Positions 1 to 7,828 of a stretch of 64,000 nucleotides of DNA are shown here, piece by piece. The DNA is from Bacillus sp. es.036. GTDB taxonomy: Bacteria; Bacillota; Bacilli; Bacillales; Guptibacillaceae. Position numbers and translations under genes: made by a program. Location: the NCBI RefSeq assembly GCF_002563635.1, contig NZ_PDIZ01000001.1, forward strand, positions 2,418,001-2,482,000, read 5' to 3'. The notes beneath the pieces were generated by a model. The model did not search any database. It was given only the letters and a program-made list of their open reading frames with translations, and was not told the DNA's origin. Position 1 is the first letter of the stretch. Each line of letters opens with the position of its first letter.

Positions 1-1341
1 GACCGGTAAATCTTCCTTAGGTACTGCACTCATTGAACCATCTTCCCAATGAATGATTGGAATTGGTTCGCCCCAGTAACGCTGACGGCTAAATAACCAA
101 TCGCGAAGACGATACGTTGTTTTTTTCTTCCCTTTACCGTTTTCCTCTAACCATTCAATGCTTTTCGTTATGGCTTCTTCTTTCTCAAGGCCGTTTAAGA
201 AATCAGAGTTTACATGCTTCCCATCTTCTGTAAAGGCTTCTTTCGACACATCTCCACCAGCCACAACTTCTTGGATTGGAAGGTTAAAGGCAGTCGCAAA
301 CTCATAATCACGCTCGTCATGAGCAGGAACAGCCATGATCGCACCAGTTCCATAACTCATAAGCACGTAATCTGCTACCCAAATCGGAAGCTTTTCATTG
401 TTTATTGGGTTAACTGCATAGGCGCCAGTAAATTCACCAGTCTTCTCTTTTGATAGCTCTGTTCGCTCAAGATCACTCTTTGTTTGAACTTTTGAACGAT
501 AGCTCTCAACTTTGGAAATTTGTTCACTCGTCGAAATTTTATCAACTAGAGGATGCTCAGGTGCCAGCACCATATAAGTTGCGCCAAACAGTGTATCTGG
601 ACGCGTCGTAAAGACATCAATTGACTCATCATAACCATCAATTGTAAAGGTCACTTCAGCGCCTTCGGACTTCCCAATCCAGTTTCGCTGCATTTCTTTA
701 ATGCTGTCAGACCAGTCAAGGTCTTCTAGATCTTCAAGCAAGCGATCCGCATATTCCGTAATTTTTAAGACCCATTGCTTCATTGGTTTACGAACAACAG
801 GATGACCGCCGCGCTCACTCTTACCGTCAATGACTTCCTCATTCGCAAGAACAGTTCCTAGCGCTTCACACCAGTTCACAGCTACTTCGTCTACGTAGGC
901 AAGACCTTTTTCATATAATTTCGTGAAAATCCACTGTGTCCATTTGTAATAATGCGGATCAGTTGTATTAATTTCTCGATCCCAATCGTATGAAAAACCA
1001 AGCTCTTTAATTTGTCGACGGAATGTATCGATGTTCTTTTGTGTAAAGTCACGTGGGTTGTTACCTGTATCAAGTGCATATTGTTCTGCTGGTAGTCCAA
1101 ATGCATCCCATCCAATTGGATGAAGGACATTGTATCCCTGCATTCTTTTCATACGAGATAAAATATCTGTTGCCGTATAGCCTTCAGGGTGTCCAACGTG
1201 CAGACCCGCTCCAGATGGATAAGGGAACATATCGAGTATATAAACTTTCTCACCTTGTGCGTCATTCTCTGTTTTAAATGTTTTGTTTGTTTCCCAGAAG
1301 TGCTGCCACTTCTTTTCAATTGATTTGTGATCAAATGCCAT
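1..1341 (-). CDS. leuS: Leucyl-tRNA synthetase, N-terminal 447 residues (cut by window edge)
   Basis: Class I aminoacyl-tRNA synthetase that charges tRNA-Leu in the cytoplasm. The reading frame is open from the ATG at 1341 to base 1, so about 55% of the usual ~805 residues are present and the KMSKS-bearing C-terminal part lies outside. Visible marks are the HIGH-type signature HVGH near residue 48 after YPSGAGL, and the CP1 editing domain with [12 protein letters not shown] and [15 protein letters not shown], the usual LeuRS editing-site blocks. The start follows an AGGAGAG ribosome binding site. It is preceded by a T-box leader with a CTC (Leu) specifier, so expression should respond to uncharged tRNA-Leu. 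Nothing unusual is seen in the visible part. Confidence 0.97.
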   Translation of the reverse strand, partial: MAFDHKSIEKKWQHFWETNKTFKTENDAQGEKVYILDMFPYPSGAGLHVGHPEGYTATDILSRMKRMQGYNVLHPIGWDAFGLPAEQYALDTGNNPRDFTQKNIDTFRRQIKELGFSYDWDREINTTDPHYYKWTQWIFTKLYEKGLAYVDEVAVNWCEALGTVLANEEVIDGKSERGGHPVVRKPMKQWVLKITEYADRLLEDLEDLDWSDSIKEMQRNWIGKSEGAEVTFTIDGYDESIDVFTTRPDTLFGATYMVLAPEHPLVDKISTSEQISKVESYRSKVQTKSDLERTELSKEKTGEFTGAYAVNPINNEKLPIWVADYVLMSYGTGAIMAVPAHDERDYEFATAFNLPIQEVVAGGDVSKEAFTEDGKHVNSDFLNGLEKEEAITKSIEWLEENGKGKKKTTYRLRDWLFSRQRYWGEPIPIIHWEDGSMSAVPKEDLPV

Positions 1342-1370
1342 TGCTACTCTCTCCTTCCAGTCCTTACAGA

Positions 1371-1654
1371 AAAAATAAAAAACCTCCCATCCCCGTTGTT
1401 TATCAACAGGGACGAGAGGTTGAGAATCTACTATTCACAATCACCCGCGGTACCACCCGGCTTAGTGCTAAAAAAAGCACTCACTTAAGGCCTTTAACGC
1501 AGGCATACGGGTCACCTTACTCCATTCAGGTTCCGATTCAAAGGTGAGTTCGCAAAGGTTCTATGTTAACTTCCACCAACCGTTAACTCTCTAGCAATAG
1601 AATCCTTGGTACTATTCCTTATCATTATCTTTAACTTCACAAATTACGTATATA
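1371..1654 (-). ncRNA. T-box leader (tRNA-Leu sensing) of leuS
   Basis: On the minus strand the conserved T-box core GGGTGGTACCGCG lies at about 1446-1458. It is followed by a terminator-type hairpin (1381-1421) and a T-rich tail (1371-1380). Upstream, stem I carries the context GAACTCACC; the likely specifier is CTC (bases 1546-1548), a leucine codon followed by a purine, matching the downstream gene. Known mechanism: uncharged tRNA pairs with the specifier and the T-box bulge and favours the antiterminator. Limits are approximate. Confidence 0.95.
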
Positions 1655-1660
1655 ATTTGT

Positions 1661-1689
1661 ATTGTATGAAGACTTGTGATAAATGTCAA
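1661..1689 (-). promoter_or_regulatory. SigA-type promoter of the leuS T-box transcript
   Basis: Minus-strand TTGACA (1684-1689), a 17-bp spacer and TACAAT (1661-1666). Five of six -10 bases and all -35 bases match consensus. The predicted start near 1654 puts the whole T-box in the transcript. Confidence 0.85.
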
Positions 1690-1776
1690 GAACATTATCA
1701 GAATAGCCGCTTTTTTCGTGATCTATACATCTCCAGATACAATTTGTTTTTCATTAAGTATAGAAAATATAAAAAA

Positions 1777-1797
1777 ACGTACCCATACTGGGCACGT
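1777..1797 (-). terminator. Intrinsic terminator after the 70-residue small gene
   Basis: Arms ACGTGCCCA / TGGGTACGT around GTA, followed on the minus strand by seven T residues. The stem begins at the stop codon of the small gene. Confidence 0.8.
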
Positions 1798-2009
1798 TAT
1801 CCTTTGCGATGCTTTTTCTGACTCGCCGAATCGTCTTTTGAGTGCGGCTTATCTTTTTCTTCTCTCTGTTCTTCTTTTAAATCTTCTAATGGAATTGCAT
1901 CCACATTCATTTCTGAAGTATCCTCATCCAATTGATTCTTTTCTTTATCAGGTAATTGCTCAGGGTTATTGGTTTCACCTTGTTTGTGTGCCTTTTCGTT
2001 CTTTGCCAT
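1797..2009 (-). CDS. Small, highly charged hypothetical protein (70 aa)
   Basis: Function not recognised. The product is very hydrophilic, rich in Lys, Glu, Asp and Gln, with no hydrophobic segment and no Cys, so it is probably a soluble and partly disordered cytoplasmic protein. The start is supported by AGGTGATC seven bases before ATG. A terminator hairpin begins exactly at the stop codon, which supports a monocistronic gene. It lies between leuS and mnmM, transcribed away from mnmM. Small acid- and base-rich proteins of this type are common in Bacillaceae; no family can be assigned by eye. Confidence 0.7.
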   Translation of the reverse strand: MAKNEKAHKQGETNNPEQLPDKEKNQLDEDTSEMNVDAIPLEDLKEEQREEKDKPHSKDDSASQKKHRKG

Positions 2010-2224
2010 ATGATCACCTCATTTATTGTTTACTAGTTTGTACCACACTCCATATATTCCCAAACATTTATGAAAGTTAGTTGGAGAAAAAGATCGAACA
2101 TGGTAAAGTCATAATTAGTTAAAACATCGCTTTCTAGACGTCTGCATTCACGATAAGTTGTTCAAGTCAGGCAGCAGACAAATGAAGCAAAGAATATTTT
2201 TACTGACAGAAAGGAATAGACATC

Positions 2225-2797
2225 ATGACCCTTCAACGTATCTTACCTTTTACAAGAACGCTACTGGACTCAGTCTTAGCAGAAGGTGGCGTTGCTATTG
2301 ACGGTACTTGTGGAAATGGACACGACACTCTCTTTCTAGCCGAATCGGTTGGTAAGTCAGGCAAAGTGTATGGATTTGATATCCAATCTGAAGCAATAAA
2401 ATCGACCGAAAAAAGACTGCAAGAAGCTGACCAATATACCCAGGTCGCTCTATTCCAGGAGACTCACGCTTCCATTAATAACAACATTGAGAAGGAACAT
2501 ATAGGGAAAGTTTCTGCCGCAATCTTTAATCTTGGTTACCTGCCAGGAGGAGATAAATCCATTGTCACTAACGCTGAAGAAACAATTCAATCTGTAACAG
2601 ATATCTTACGTTTGCTTCATTCAGGAGGACTTCTCATTCTAGTTGTCTATCCAGGGCATCCAGAAGGAAAAATTGAAAGTGAAAAGGTCACAAATTTCGC
2701 TACCGATCTTAATCAGTCACATTTTCAGGTTCTAAAATATCAATTTATTAACCAAATCAATGATCCCCCCTATATTCTTGCGATCAGCAAAAAATAA
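2225..2797 (+). CDS. mnmM: SAM-dependent tRNA wobble-uridine methyltransferase (MnmM/YtqB family)
   Basis: YtqB-family Rossmann methyltransferase, 190 aa. Motif I is DGTCGNGHD at residues 26-34, followed by an acidic end of strand 2 (GFDIQ, about 50-54) and the NLGYLPGGD block at 102-110, characteristic of this family. In B. subtilis and S. aureus the family was shown to methylate nm5(s2)U34 of tRNA to mnm5(s2)U34 (established knowledge; assignment here is by family resemblance). The start follows AAAGGAATAG. The gene is alone on its strand, with a strong bidirectional terminator overlapping its stop codon. Confidence 0.85.
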   Translation: MTLQRILPFTRTLLDSVLAEGGVAIDGTCGNGHDTLFLAESVGKSGKVYGFDIQSEAIKSTEKRLQEADQYTQVALFQETHASINNNIEKEHIGKVSAAIFNLGYLPGGDKSIVTNAEETIQSVTDILRLLHSGGLLILVVYPGHPEGKIESEKVTNFATDLNQSHFQVLKYQFINQINDPPYILAISKK

Positions 2798-2828
2798 GGG
2801 CTGTGCTTCTGCACAGCCCTTATTTTTT
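2791..2828. terminator. Bidirectional terminator between mnmM and the convergent small gene
   Basis: Near-perfect inverted repeat, AAAATAAGGGCTGTGC with its complement around a 4-base loop, with A and T runs on either side. It overlaps the stop codons of both convergent genes. Confidence 0.9.
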
Positions 2829-3129
2829 ATAGAATTCCCATTGATTCAATATGATCCCTTGTTTTTTTATTCCCTAATTTGTGTATCAGGCTATATATCT
2901 CTTTCATATGGTTATCATAGTCATCATTGTTTTTATCTTCATGATAACTCATGGCAGGGACATGAGCACGGTATAAGGAAAGTCGACTATCCTTATCTGT
3001 TAGATCAAAAAGCTCACTAAGCTCGTAAATATCTTCCTCATCTGCATCAATTTCAAAATGATAACTTGATGCTCCTTGATCTTCCAAAATTTCACCTGAA
3101 CTAACCTCTACGTAATAACGCTTCTTCAT
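2827..3129 (-). CDS. Uncharacterised small protein, paralogue of the gene at 20644-20982
   Basis: 100-residue acidic cytoplasmic protein of unknown function. I chose the ATG at 3129 because AAAGGGG lies eight bases upstream; an in-frame ATG at 3171 has no such site. The C-terminal motif IYSLIHKLGNKKTRDHIESMG closely resembles the end of the protein at 20644-20982 (IYELYQMIYRLGTDKTK..IDQMG), and both begin with a short strand-like segment ending in a conserved Gly-Glu. They are therefore paralogues within one window. No catalytic motif is visible. It lies downstream of ytpB on the same strand, with a 66-base gap. Confidence 0.75.
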   Translation of the reverse strand: MKKRYYVEVSSGEILEDQGASSYHFEIDADEEDIYELSELFDLTDKDSRLSLYRAHVPAMSYHEDKNNDDYDNHMKEIYSLIHKLGNKKTRDHIESMGIL

Positions 3130-3195
3130 CTTAAGAGCCCCTTTCAAAATCCTATAGGCTTCTTTTCTCACGAATGAGTGTTTTTTATACGCGTT

Positions 3196-4266
3196 TTACT
3201 GAGAAGCTTTGTGAAGTCTTCTATAAACCCATCCATTAAAGTAAAAGAAAATGCTCGATCGTCCACCAATACGAATGATTTTACGAGCTAACGAACGAAC
3301 ATCTTTCTGTTCCATTACTTTGCGATCGGCAAGGTATATTCCAAGTAATCCCTTATTAATTAAACGGTGGAAAGAAGAATGGGGAAGTCCCTCTACGCTT
3401 TTATCTGCTTCCTTAATAAAGTGCGCAACACGCTTGGCGAGCTCATCATTGTCTTTATAATAAAAACAAAAATTCAAATCTCCACCAGCTCGATCCTCTT
3501 CCTGATCAATAAAGTAATCCAACATAATATGAAGCCCCTGTACCCACGGAAAGTACCCATCTTTAATCATCGCTGTTCCACCTTGTGGGATTTCTTCACC
3601 TAGTGAGTACGAGACAAGACAAAATATACCCAACGTTGATCCTGCACAAGCAGAAAATTCGTTCCAAGTCATTTCTGGCATTTGCTTCTTATGCTGGTCA
3701 AACCAGCTCTTCAATCTTGGCACGCGTTCTTCCTCTTTCACATGTTTATGTACCTGAAGATCACAATAGTAATGACAGAGTTCTAGTAAGGCCGGCTGCA
3801 CTTCGGATTGATTTGGCAACTCGCGAATTACCTTCTGACACGTCTGAACAAGTTCAACTAGATAACCGCCATCATCTTTTTCTTCCCGATACCGATAATA
3901 ATGATTAGATGCTTCAACCTCAGGCGAAAGAGCCTCAATCATTGCCTCATGTAGAGCACTGAAGTCTTTTGGATCAAGTGAAGTACTTCGGTCACATAAG
4001 TTATCCAGGTAGTCGCTAATTGTCTGATAAGCAGCGATAAATGAAATCGAACGATCAATCTGCTTTCCAGCAAGTAACCCATAGATCCCTCCACCTTCAC
4101 AGTGAAACGTTTTTGAATCAATGCTGTCTAGCGCCTGTTTTCTAAGTTCAGGATTTGGGATTTGTTCAGCCCGTCTCCTCCAATATTCTAATTCATGATG
4201 AACCCTCGGTAAGACGCGTCGATAGATACTATACATCAGCGTCCAGGGTTGACTCGGTACTTTCAA
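3196..4266 (-). CDS. ytpB: Tetraprenyl-beta-curcumene synthase (YtpB, DUF2600 family)
   Basis: 356-residue all-helical class I terpene synthase. In B. subtilis YtpB converts all-E-heptaprenyl (C35) diphosphate to tetraprenyl-beta-curcumene, the precursor of sesquarterpenes (established). The sequence has the acidic metal-binding segment DYLDN at residues 85-89, a variant of DDxxD, preceded by CEGGGIYGLLAG (56-67) and followed by CDRSTSLDP; a second acidic stretch, DYFIDQEEDRAGGDLNFCFYY, lies near residue 250. It is followed on the same strand by the small paralogue gene and preceded by ytpA (gap 17 bases), so ytpA-ytpB is probably one operon. The cyclase acting next appears to be encoded at 45465-47285. 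Confidence 0.92.
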   Translation of the reverse strand: MKVPSQPWTLMYSIYRRVLPRVHHELEYWRRRAEQIPNPELRKQALDSIDSKTFHCEGGGIYGLLAGKQIDRSISFIAAYQTISDYLDNLCDRSTSLDPKDFSALHEAMIEALSPEVEASNHYYRYREEKDDGGYLVELVQTCQKVIRELPNQSEVQPALLELCHYYCDLQVHKHVKEEERVPRLKSWFDQHKKQMPEMTWNEFSACAGSTLGIFCLVSYSLGEEIPQGGTAMIKDGYFPWVQGLHIMLDYFIDQEEDRAGGDLNFCFYYKDNDELAKRVAHFIKEADKSVEGLPHSSFHRLINKGLLGIYLADRKVMEQKDVRSLARKIIRIGGRSSIFFYFNGWVYRRLHKASQ

Positions 4267-4283
4267 GTGACCCCACTCCTGTA

Positions 4284-5096
4284 TTAATTATTTATCTTGT
4301 TTTCTTTGCGGTATAGTAATTCAAGTTTTAATTTAACAAACGATTTGGCTGTTTGAAATACATCTTCACGATCTGGTTCGTTGAACACCTCATGATAAAA
4401 TCCATCCCATTCTTTATAGGCCTTCTCTTTCAAGGGAATACGGTTAAACCATGAAATAACGGCTTGTTTATCAACAATACGATCATCGCCACCCTGTACA
4501 ACAAGCAATGGTAAATTGTGAAATGTTCTTGCACCTTCGTTTGCGATTTTCATTGCCTTAAGAAGTTCACGATACCATCTTACCGATACTTTTTGAACCA
4601 TTAGCGGATCTTCTTGATCGCGTTTGTGAAATTCCGGATTCCTTGTCCCGATATTCGGCTCTAGCTTGGAATTTAACCTTAACGAAGGAACGATTGGATT
4701 TAATACTTTAGAGAGAATATCAACGCCTTTATTTGGAGGATTCACTAGACCAATACAAGGAGACGATAAAATCACTCCCGTCAGAGACGGTCGCTTTTCC
4801 ATAATCGTTCGAATCGAAGCAAGACCTCCCATACTATGTCCTAATAAAAACACTGGTAGCTGAAATTCGTGAGCTCTTTTGATCCATTTGTCGATCGTTT
4901 CGATATATTGGTCAAACGAATCAATATGCCCTCGTCTTCTCGTACTCTCTCCTTGCCCTGGTAAATCACCAAGCACTACATGGTAACCTGCTTCAATCCA
5001 CTTTGAAACGAGCCAATCATATCTACGATGATGTTCGTTCGCTCCATGAACTAATACAATAACTCCTTTTGGATATTCGGTTTCTTTTATGCGCAT
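4284..5096 (-). CDS. ytpA: Alpha/beta-hydrolase, lysophospholipase (YtpA type)
   Basis: 270-residue alpha/beta-hydrolase of the monoacylglycerol lipase/lysophospholipase group. HG near residue 17 (VLVHGANEH) forms the oxyanion region, the nucleophile elbow is GHSMGG with Ser88, the acid is in GGDDRIVD near residue 219, and the catalytic His is in FYHEVFNE near 248. In B. subtilis YtpA is linked to production of the phospholipid antibiotic bacilysocin (established for that species only). The start ATG has AAGGGGGC upstream. It precedes ytpB by 17 bases in the same direction. No signal peptide is visible, so it is probably cytoplasmic or membrane-peripheral. Confidence 0.88.
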   Translation of the reverse strand: MRIKETEYPKGVIVLVHGANEHHRRYDWLVSKWIEAGYHVVLGDLPGQGESTRRRGHIDSFDQYIETIDKWIKRAHEFQLPVFLLGHSMGGLASIRTIMEKRPSLTGVILSSPCIGLVNPPNKGVDILSKVLNPIVPSLRLNSKLEPNIGTRNPEFHKRDQEDPLMVQKVSVRWYRELLKAMKIANEGARTFHNLPLLVVQGGDDRIVDKQAVISWFNRIPLKEKAYKEWDGFYHEVFNEPDREDVFQTAKSFVKLKLELLYRKENKINN

Positions 5097-5187
5097 GAAA
5101 AATCAGCCCCCTTATGTAGGTCCGTTCTTTTTGATACACTACTTTTGAAAAGGATTTCATCTATACTAAATGAAGGTTGGGATTGCA

Positions 5188-5703
5188 ATGCTGTATGCGT
5201 ATCATGACAAAAAACCTCAGATTCATGAAACAGTCTATATTGCGGATTATACTACCATTACAGGGGATGTGACAATCGAAGAACATAGTAGCGTTTGGTT
5301 TAACACGACGATTCGCGGAGATGTTGCACCAACAGAAATTGGTAAAAAAGTGAATATACAAGATAATTGTGTTCTCCATCAGAGTCCAAATAAAAAACTC
5401 ATTCTTGAAGATGGTGTGACGATCGGCCATCAGGTTATCCTCCATAGTAGTATTATTCGTAAGGACGCTCTTGTTGGAATGGGTTCCATCATTCTTGATG
5501 GAGCTGAGATTGGAGAAGGTTCTTTTATAGGTGCCGGAAGTCTTGTCCCACCCGGAAAGAAAATCCCGCCTCATTCCCTTGCATTCGGAAGGCCAGCTAA
5601 AGTGGTTAGAACATTAACAGAGGATGATCTGCAAGATATGAACCGCATTCGAAGAGAATACGTTGAAAAGGCAGCTTATTACAAAGAGCAAAAACCGCTC
5701 TAG
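5188..5703 (+). CDS. ytoA: Gamma-carbonic anhydrase-like hexapeptide-repeat protein (YtoA)
   Basis: Left-handed beta-helix protein of the gamma-carbonic anhydrase / PaaY family, 171 aa, the usual family length. Hexapeptide repeats run from ADYTTITGDVTI to GAGSLVPPGKK. The three putative metal-binding histidines are in VLHQ, IGHQ and ILHSS. The protein ends with the typical FGRPAKVVR helix. I placed the start at 5188 (MLYAYHDKKPQ), because it aligns with the family N-terminus and has AAGGTTGGG seven bases upstream; an in-frame ATG at 5170 would add six residues without a good site. Carbonic anhydrase activity is not proven for most members. Confidence 0.88.
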   Translation: MLYAYHDKKPQIHETVYIADYTTITGDVTIEEHSSVWFNTTIRGDVAPTEIGKKVNIQDNCVLHQSPNKKLILEDGVTIGHQVILHSSIIRKDALVGMGSIILDGAEIGEGSFIGAGSLVPPGKKIPPHSLAFGRPAKVVRTLTEDDLQDMNRIRREYVEKAAYYKEQKPL

Positions 5704-5774
5704 AAAACACGCATATTTGTCGTTCGTTTGAGGAAGGTTACCAATACAATCCTAAATGGATCGAGGTGGCTTCC

Positions 5775-5993
5775 GTGTACAAAATGACAATGGTCTTGAT
5801 CGTGCTCGTCGTCATCACCTTGCTAATAGGGGCTTTTATGACGTACAGGCTTGGACAAAATCAAAAAGGCGAATATGATAATCAAGGGAACGCCCGGGTC
5901 AAATCTTCTTTCTTTAGTAATCCGATTTTTCTTGTTTATATTATCGCAACAGCATTAGCCATTGGTTATGTAATCTATTTTACGTTAATTTGA
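5775..5993 (+). CDS. Small two-helix membrane protein, function unknown
   Basis: 72 residues with two clear transmembrane segments (roughly residues 4-24 and 51-70) separated by a polar loop containing GEYDNQGNARVK. I chose GTG at 5775 because GAGGTGG lies just upstream; ATG at 5784 is a possible alternative. The gene sits between ytoA and the PAP2 phosphatase gene, on the same strand, and is closed by an intrinsic terminator. I do not recognise the family with certainty. Confidence 0.7.
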   Translation: MYKMTMVLIVLVVITLLIGAFMTYRLGQNQKGEYDNQGNARVKSSFFSNPIFLVYIIATALAIGYVIYFTLI

Positions 5994-5995
5994 TG

Positions 5996-6029
5996 AAAAA
6001 GATCAGGAAGATCATTCCTGATCTTTTTT
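5996..6029. terminator. Intrinsic terminator after the small membrane protein gene
   Basis: Inverted repeat AAAAGATCAGGAA with its complement, followed by six T residues on the plus strand. Confidence 0.85.
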
Positions 6030-6124
6030 GTTTGGTCTTAACAATTCCTTAAGATTTCTTTAATAGTGGCATTAAAATTCTGCTATATGCTTGAGGTAAC
6101 ACATAGGTTGAAGGGGGATTCTTT

Positions 6125-6652
6125 TTGAGTAAAATGGTTGGATGGCTTTATGAGCGGGAGTGTACCGTATTTCGATTTGTGAATTTAACGTGTCATTCAA
6201 GATATCTCACATCTCTTTTTGGTTTTGTTACTCATGCAGGTGGTGCGAGAACAACGATTTTAAGCACACTTTTGTTACTGGCTTTGTTACCTGCTCCTAT
6301 AAAAATATGGGGGTTACAAGCCGCCTTTGCTCTTGCTGCAAGTCATATACCTGTTCATTTAATTAAAAAGCATTATCCAAGGCACCGGCCATACCTGGCA
6401 ATGCCAGAAACGAAGATGCTCGTCTACCCTCTTAAAGACCATTCTTTTCCTTCTGGACATACGACAGCTATATTTTCTGTTCTTACACCGTTTGTCTTTC
6501 ATCTTCCTTCACTAGCTCTTCCCCTTCTTGCTCTTGGGAGTCTAGTTGCCTTATCGCGGATCTACTTAGGTCATCATTATCCTTCTGATGTTCTCGTTGG
6601 TGTCTTACTTGGTGGTGGATCAGGCATTCTTTCAACACTCATATTAGGCTAG
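6125..6652 (+). CDS. PAP2-family membrane phosphatase (undecaprenyl-diphosphate phosphatase-like)
   Basis: 175-residue integral membrane phosphatase with the full type 2 phosphatidic-acid phosphatase signature: K81 with RP at 88-89, FPSGH at 108-112, and SRxxxxxHxxxD at 144-155 (SRIYLGHHYPSD). Four to six hydrophobic segments are visible. Such enzymes dephosphorylate lipid diphosphates such as undecaprenyl diphosphate or phosphatidylglycerophosphate at the outer membrane face. The start is TTG, with AAGGGGG eight bases upstream. It is followed by the glycosyltransferase gene after 16 bases, with a GAGGAGG site, so it is the first gene of a three-gene envelope operon. The substrate cannot be fixed from sequence. 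Confidence 0.88.
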   Translation: MSKMVGWLYERECTVFRFVNLTCHSRYLTSLFGFVTHAGGARTTILSTLLLLALLPAPIKIWGLQAAFALAASHIPVHLIKKHYPRHRPYLAMPETKMLVYPLKDHSFPSGHTTAIFSVLTPFVFHLPSLALPLLALGSLVALSRIYLGHHYPSDVLVGVLLGGGSGILSTLILG

Positions 6653-6668
6653 AAGAGGAGGACCAGCC

Positions 6669-7814
6669 ATGAAACTTGCACTCTTTACTGACACGTATTA
6701 TCCACAGGTCAATGGGGTTTCTCGCACACTCGGTAAGTTAACCACATATATGGATCGTCAGCATGTCGATTATATGCTTTTCGCACCCGACTGTCAGGCT
6801 GATGAAGACCTGTTCACAAGTAATGTTCATCGGTTTACAAGTATGAAGTTTTTCTTATACCCCGAATGCCGCATTGCCCTTCCTAAATTAAGTCTTATCC
6901 GCAATCAGCTCCAGGGGTTCAACCCGGACCTCCTTCATGTTGCAACACCGTTTAATATCGGAATGTGCGGGTTGCACTACGGAAAAAAGAATAATGTGCC
7001 CATGGTTGCTTCCTATCATACGAATTTTGATGACTATCTAAAACATTACTACCTTGAATGGTTTTCCCCTGTCATGTGGAAATATTTAACGTGGTTTCAT
7101 CAGCCATTCTCTAGCACCTTTGTTCCGTCTAACGAAACACGGCACCGGCTAAATGAAAAAGGTTTTGAGAACCTGAAACTTTGGAGAAGAGGCGTTAACT
7201 GTGAACACTTTTCTCCGCTAAAAAAAAATCAGTCACTACGAGAACGATACAATTTTCAGGAAAAGTATATTCTATTATTTGTTAGTCGACTAGCTCCAGA
7301 AAAAAATCTTGATACGTTACAAAAAATCATGTGGAAACTACCTGATGAATTAAAACGACAAACAAGATGGTTGGTAGTAGGAGACGGACCAGCCATGCCA
7401 CATTTCAAAGAAAATGTACCTAGAAATGTGACATTCACCGGATACAAAGAAGGAGAAGAATTAGCAGAGCTATACGCAACTTCGGATCTTTTCATATTCC
7501 CATCTGCTACTGAAACATTTGGAAATGTCGCATTGGAGTCTCTCGCCTCAGGAACCCCTGTTGTAGCTGCAAATGCTGGAGGCTTAACTGACGTTGTGTC
7601 AGAAGAACGAAATGGACTTTTCTGCTCCCCTAATAAGGAGGAGGAATACATTAGCGCGATCAGACGACTCTTATCAGATCATACTGAACGGAGAATGATG
7701 GGGTATGAGGGTCGACGCTATGCACTTTCTCAATCTTGGGATGCCATTTTTGGTCGATTATTAGAGGACTACGAAAAAACAATTGGAGTTAAGAAGATTG
7801 CTCAATACGCTTAG
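6669..7814 (+). CDS. GT4-family glycosyltransferase
   Basis: 381-residue GT-B glycosyltransferase of family 4, close to the lipid mannosyl/glucosyltransferases of the MgtA/PimB type. The N-terminus TDTYYPQVNGVSRT is the typical acceptor-side glycine loop, with ASYHTNFDDYLKHY near residue 115. The donor domain has LFVSRLAPEKNL, VGDGP and the EX7E motif ETFGNVALE, followed by SGTPVVAANAGG. No membrane segment is visible; the protein is probably peripheral at the inner face. Second gene of the PAP2-GT4-dehydrogenase-like operon. The context suggests glycolipid or cell-wall polymer synthesis; sugar and acceptor are unknown. Confidence 0.9.
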   Translation: MKLALFTDTYYPQVNGVSRTLGKLTTYMDRQHVDYMLFAPDCQADEDLFTSNVHRFTSMKFFLYPECRIALPKLSLIRNQLQGFNPDLLHVATPFNIGMCGLHYGKKNNVPMVASYHTNFDDYLKHYYLEWFSPVMWKYLTWFHQPFSSTFVPSNETRHRLNEKGFENLKLWRRGVNCEHFSPLKKNQSLRERYNFQEKYILLFVSRLAPEKNLDTLQKIMWKLPDELKRQTRWLVVGDGPAMPHFKENVPRNVTFTGYKEGEELAELYATSDLFIFPSATETFGNVALESLASGTPVVAANAGGLTDVVSEERNGLFCSPNKEEEYISAIRRLLSDHTERRMMGYEGRRYALSQSWDAIFGRLLEDYEKTIGVKKIAQYA

Positions 7815-7828
7815 AAAGGAGAAAAATA

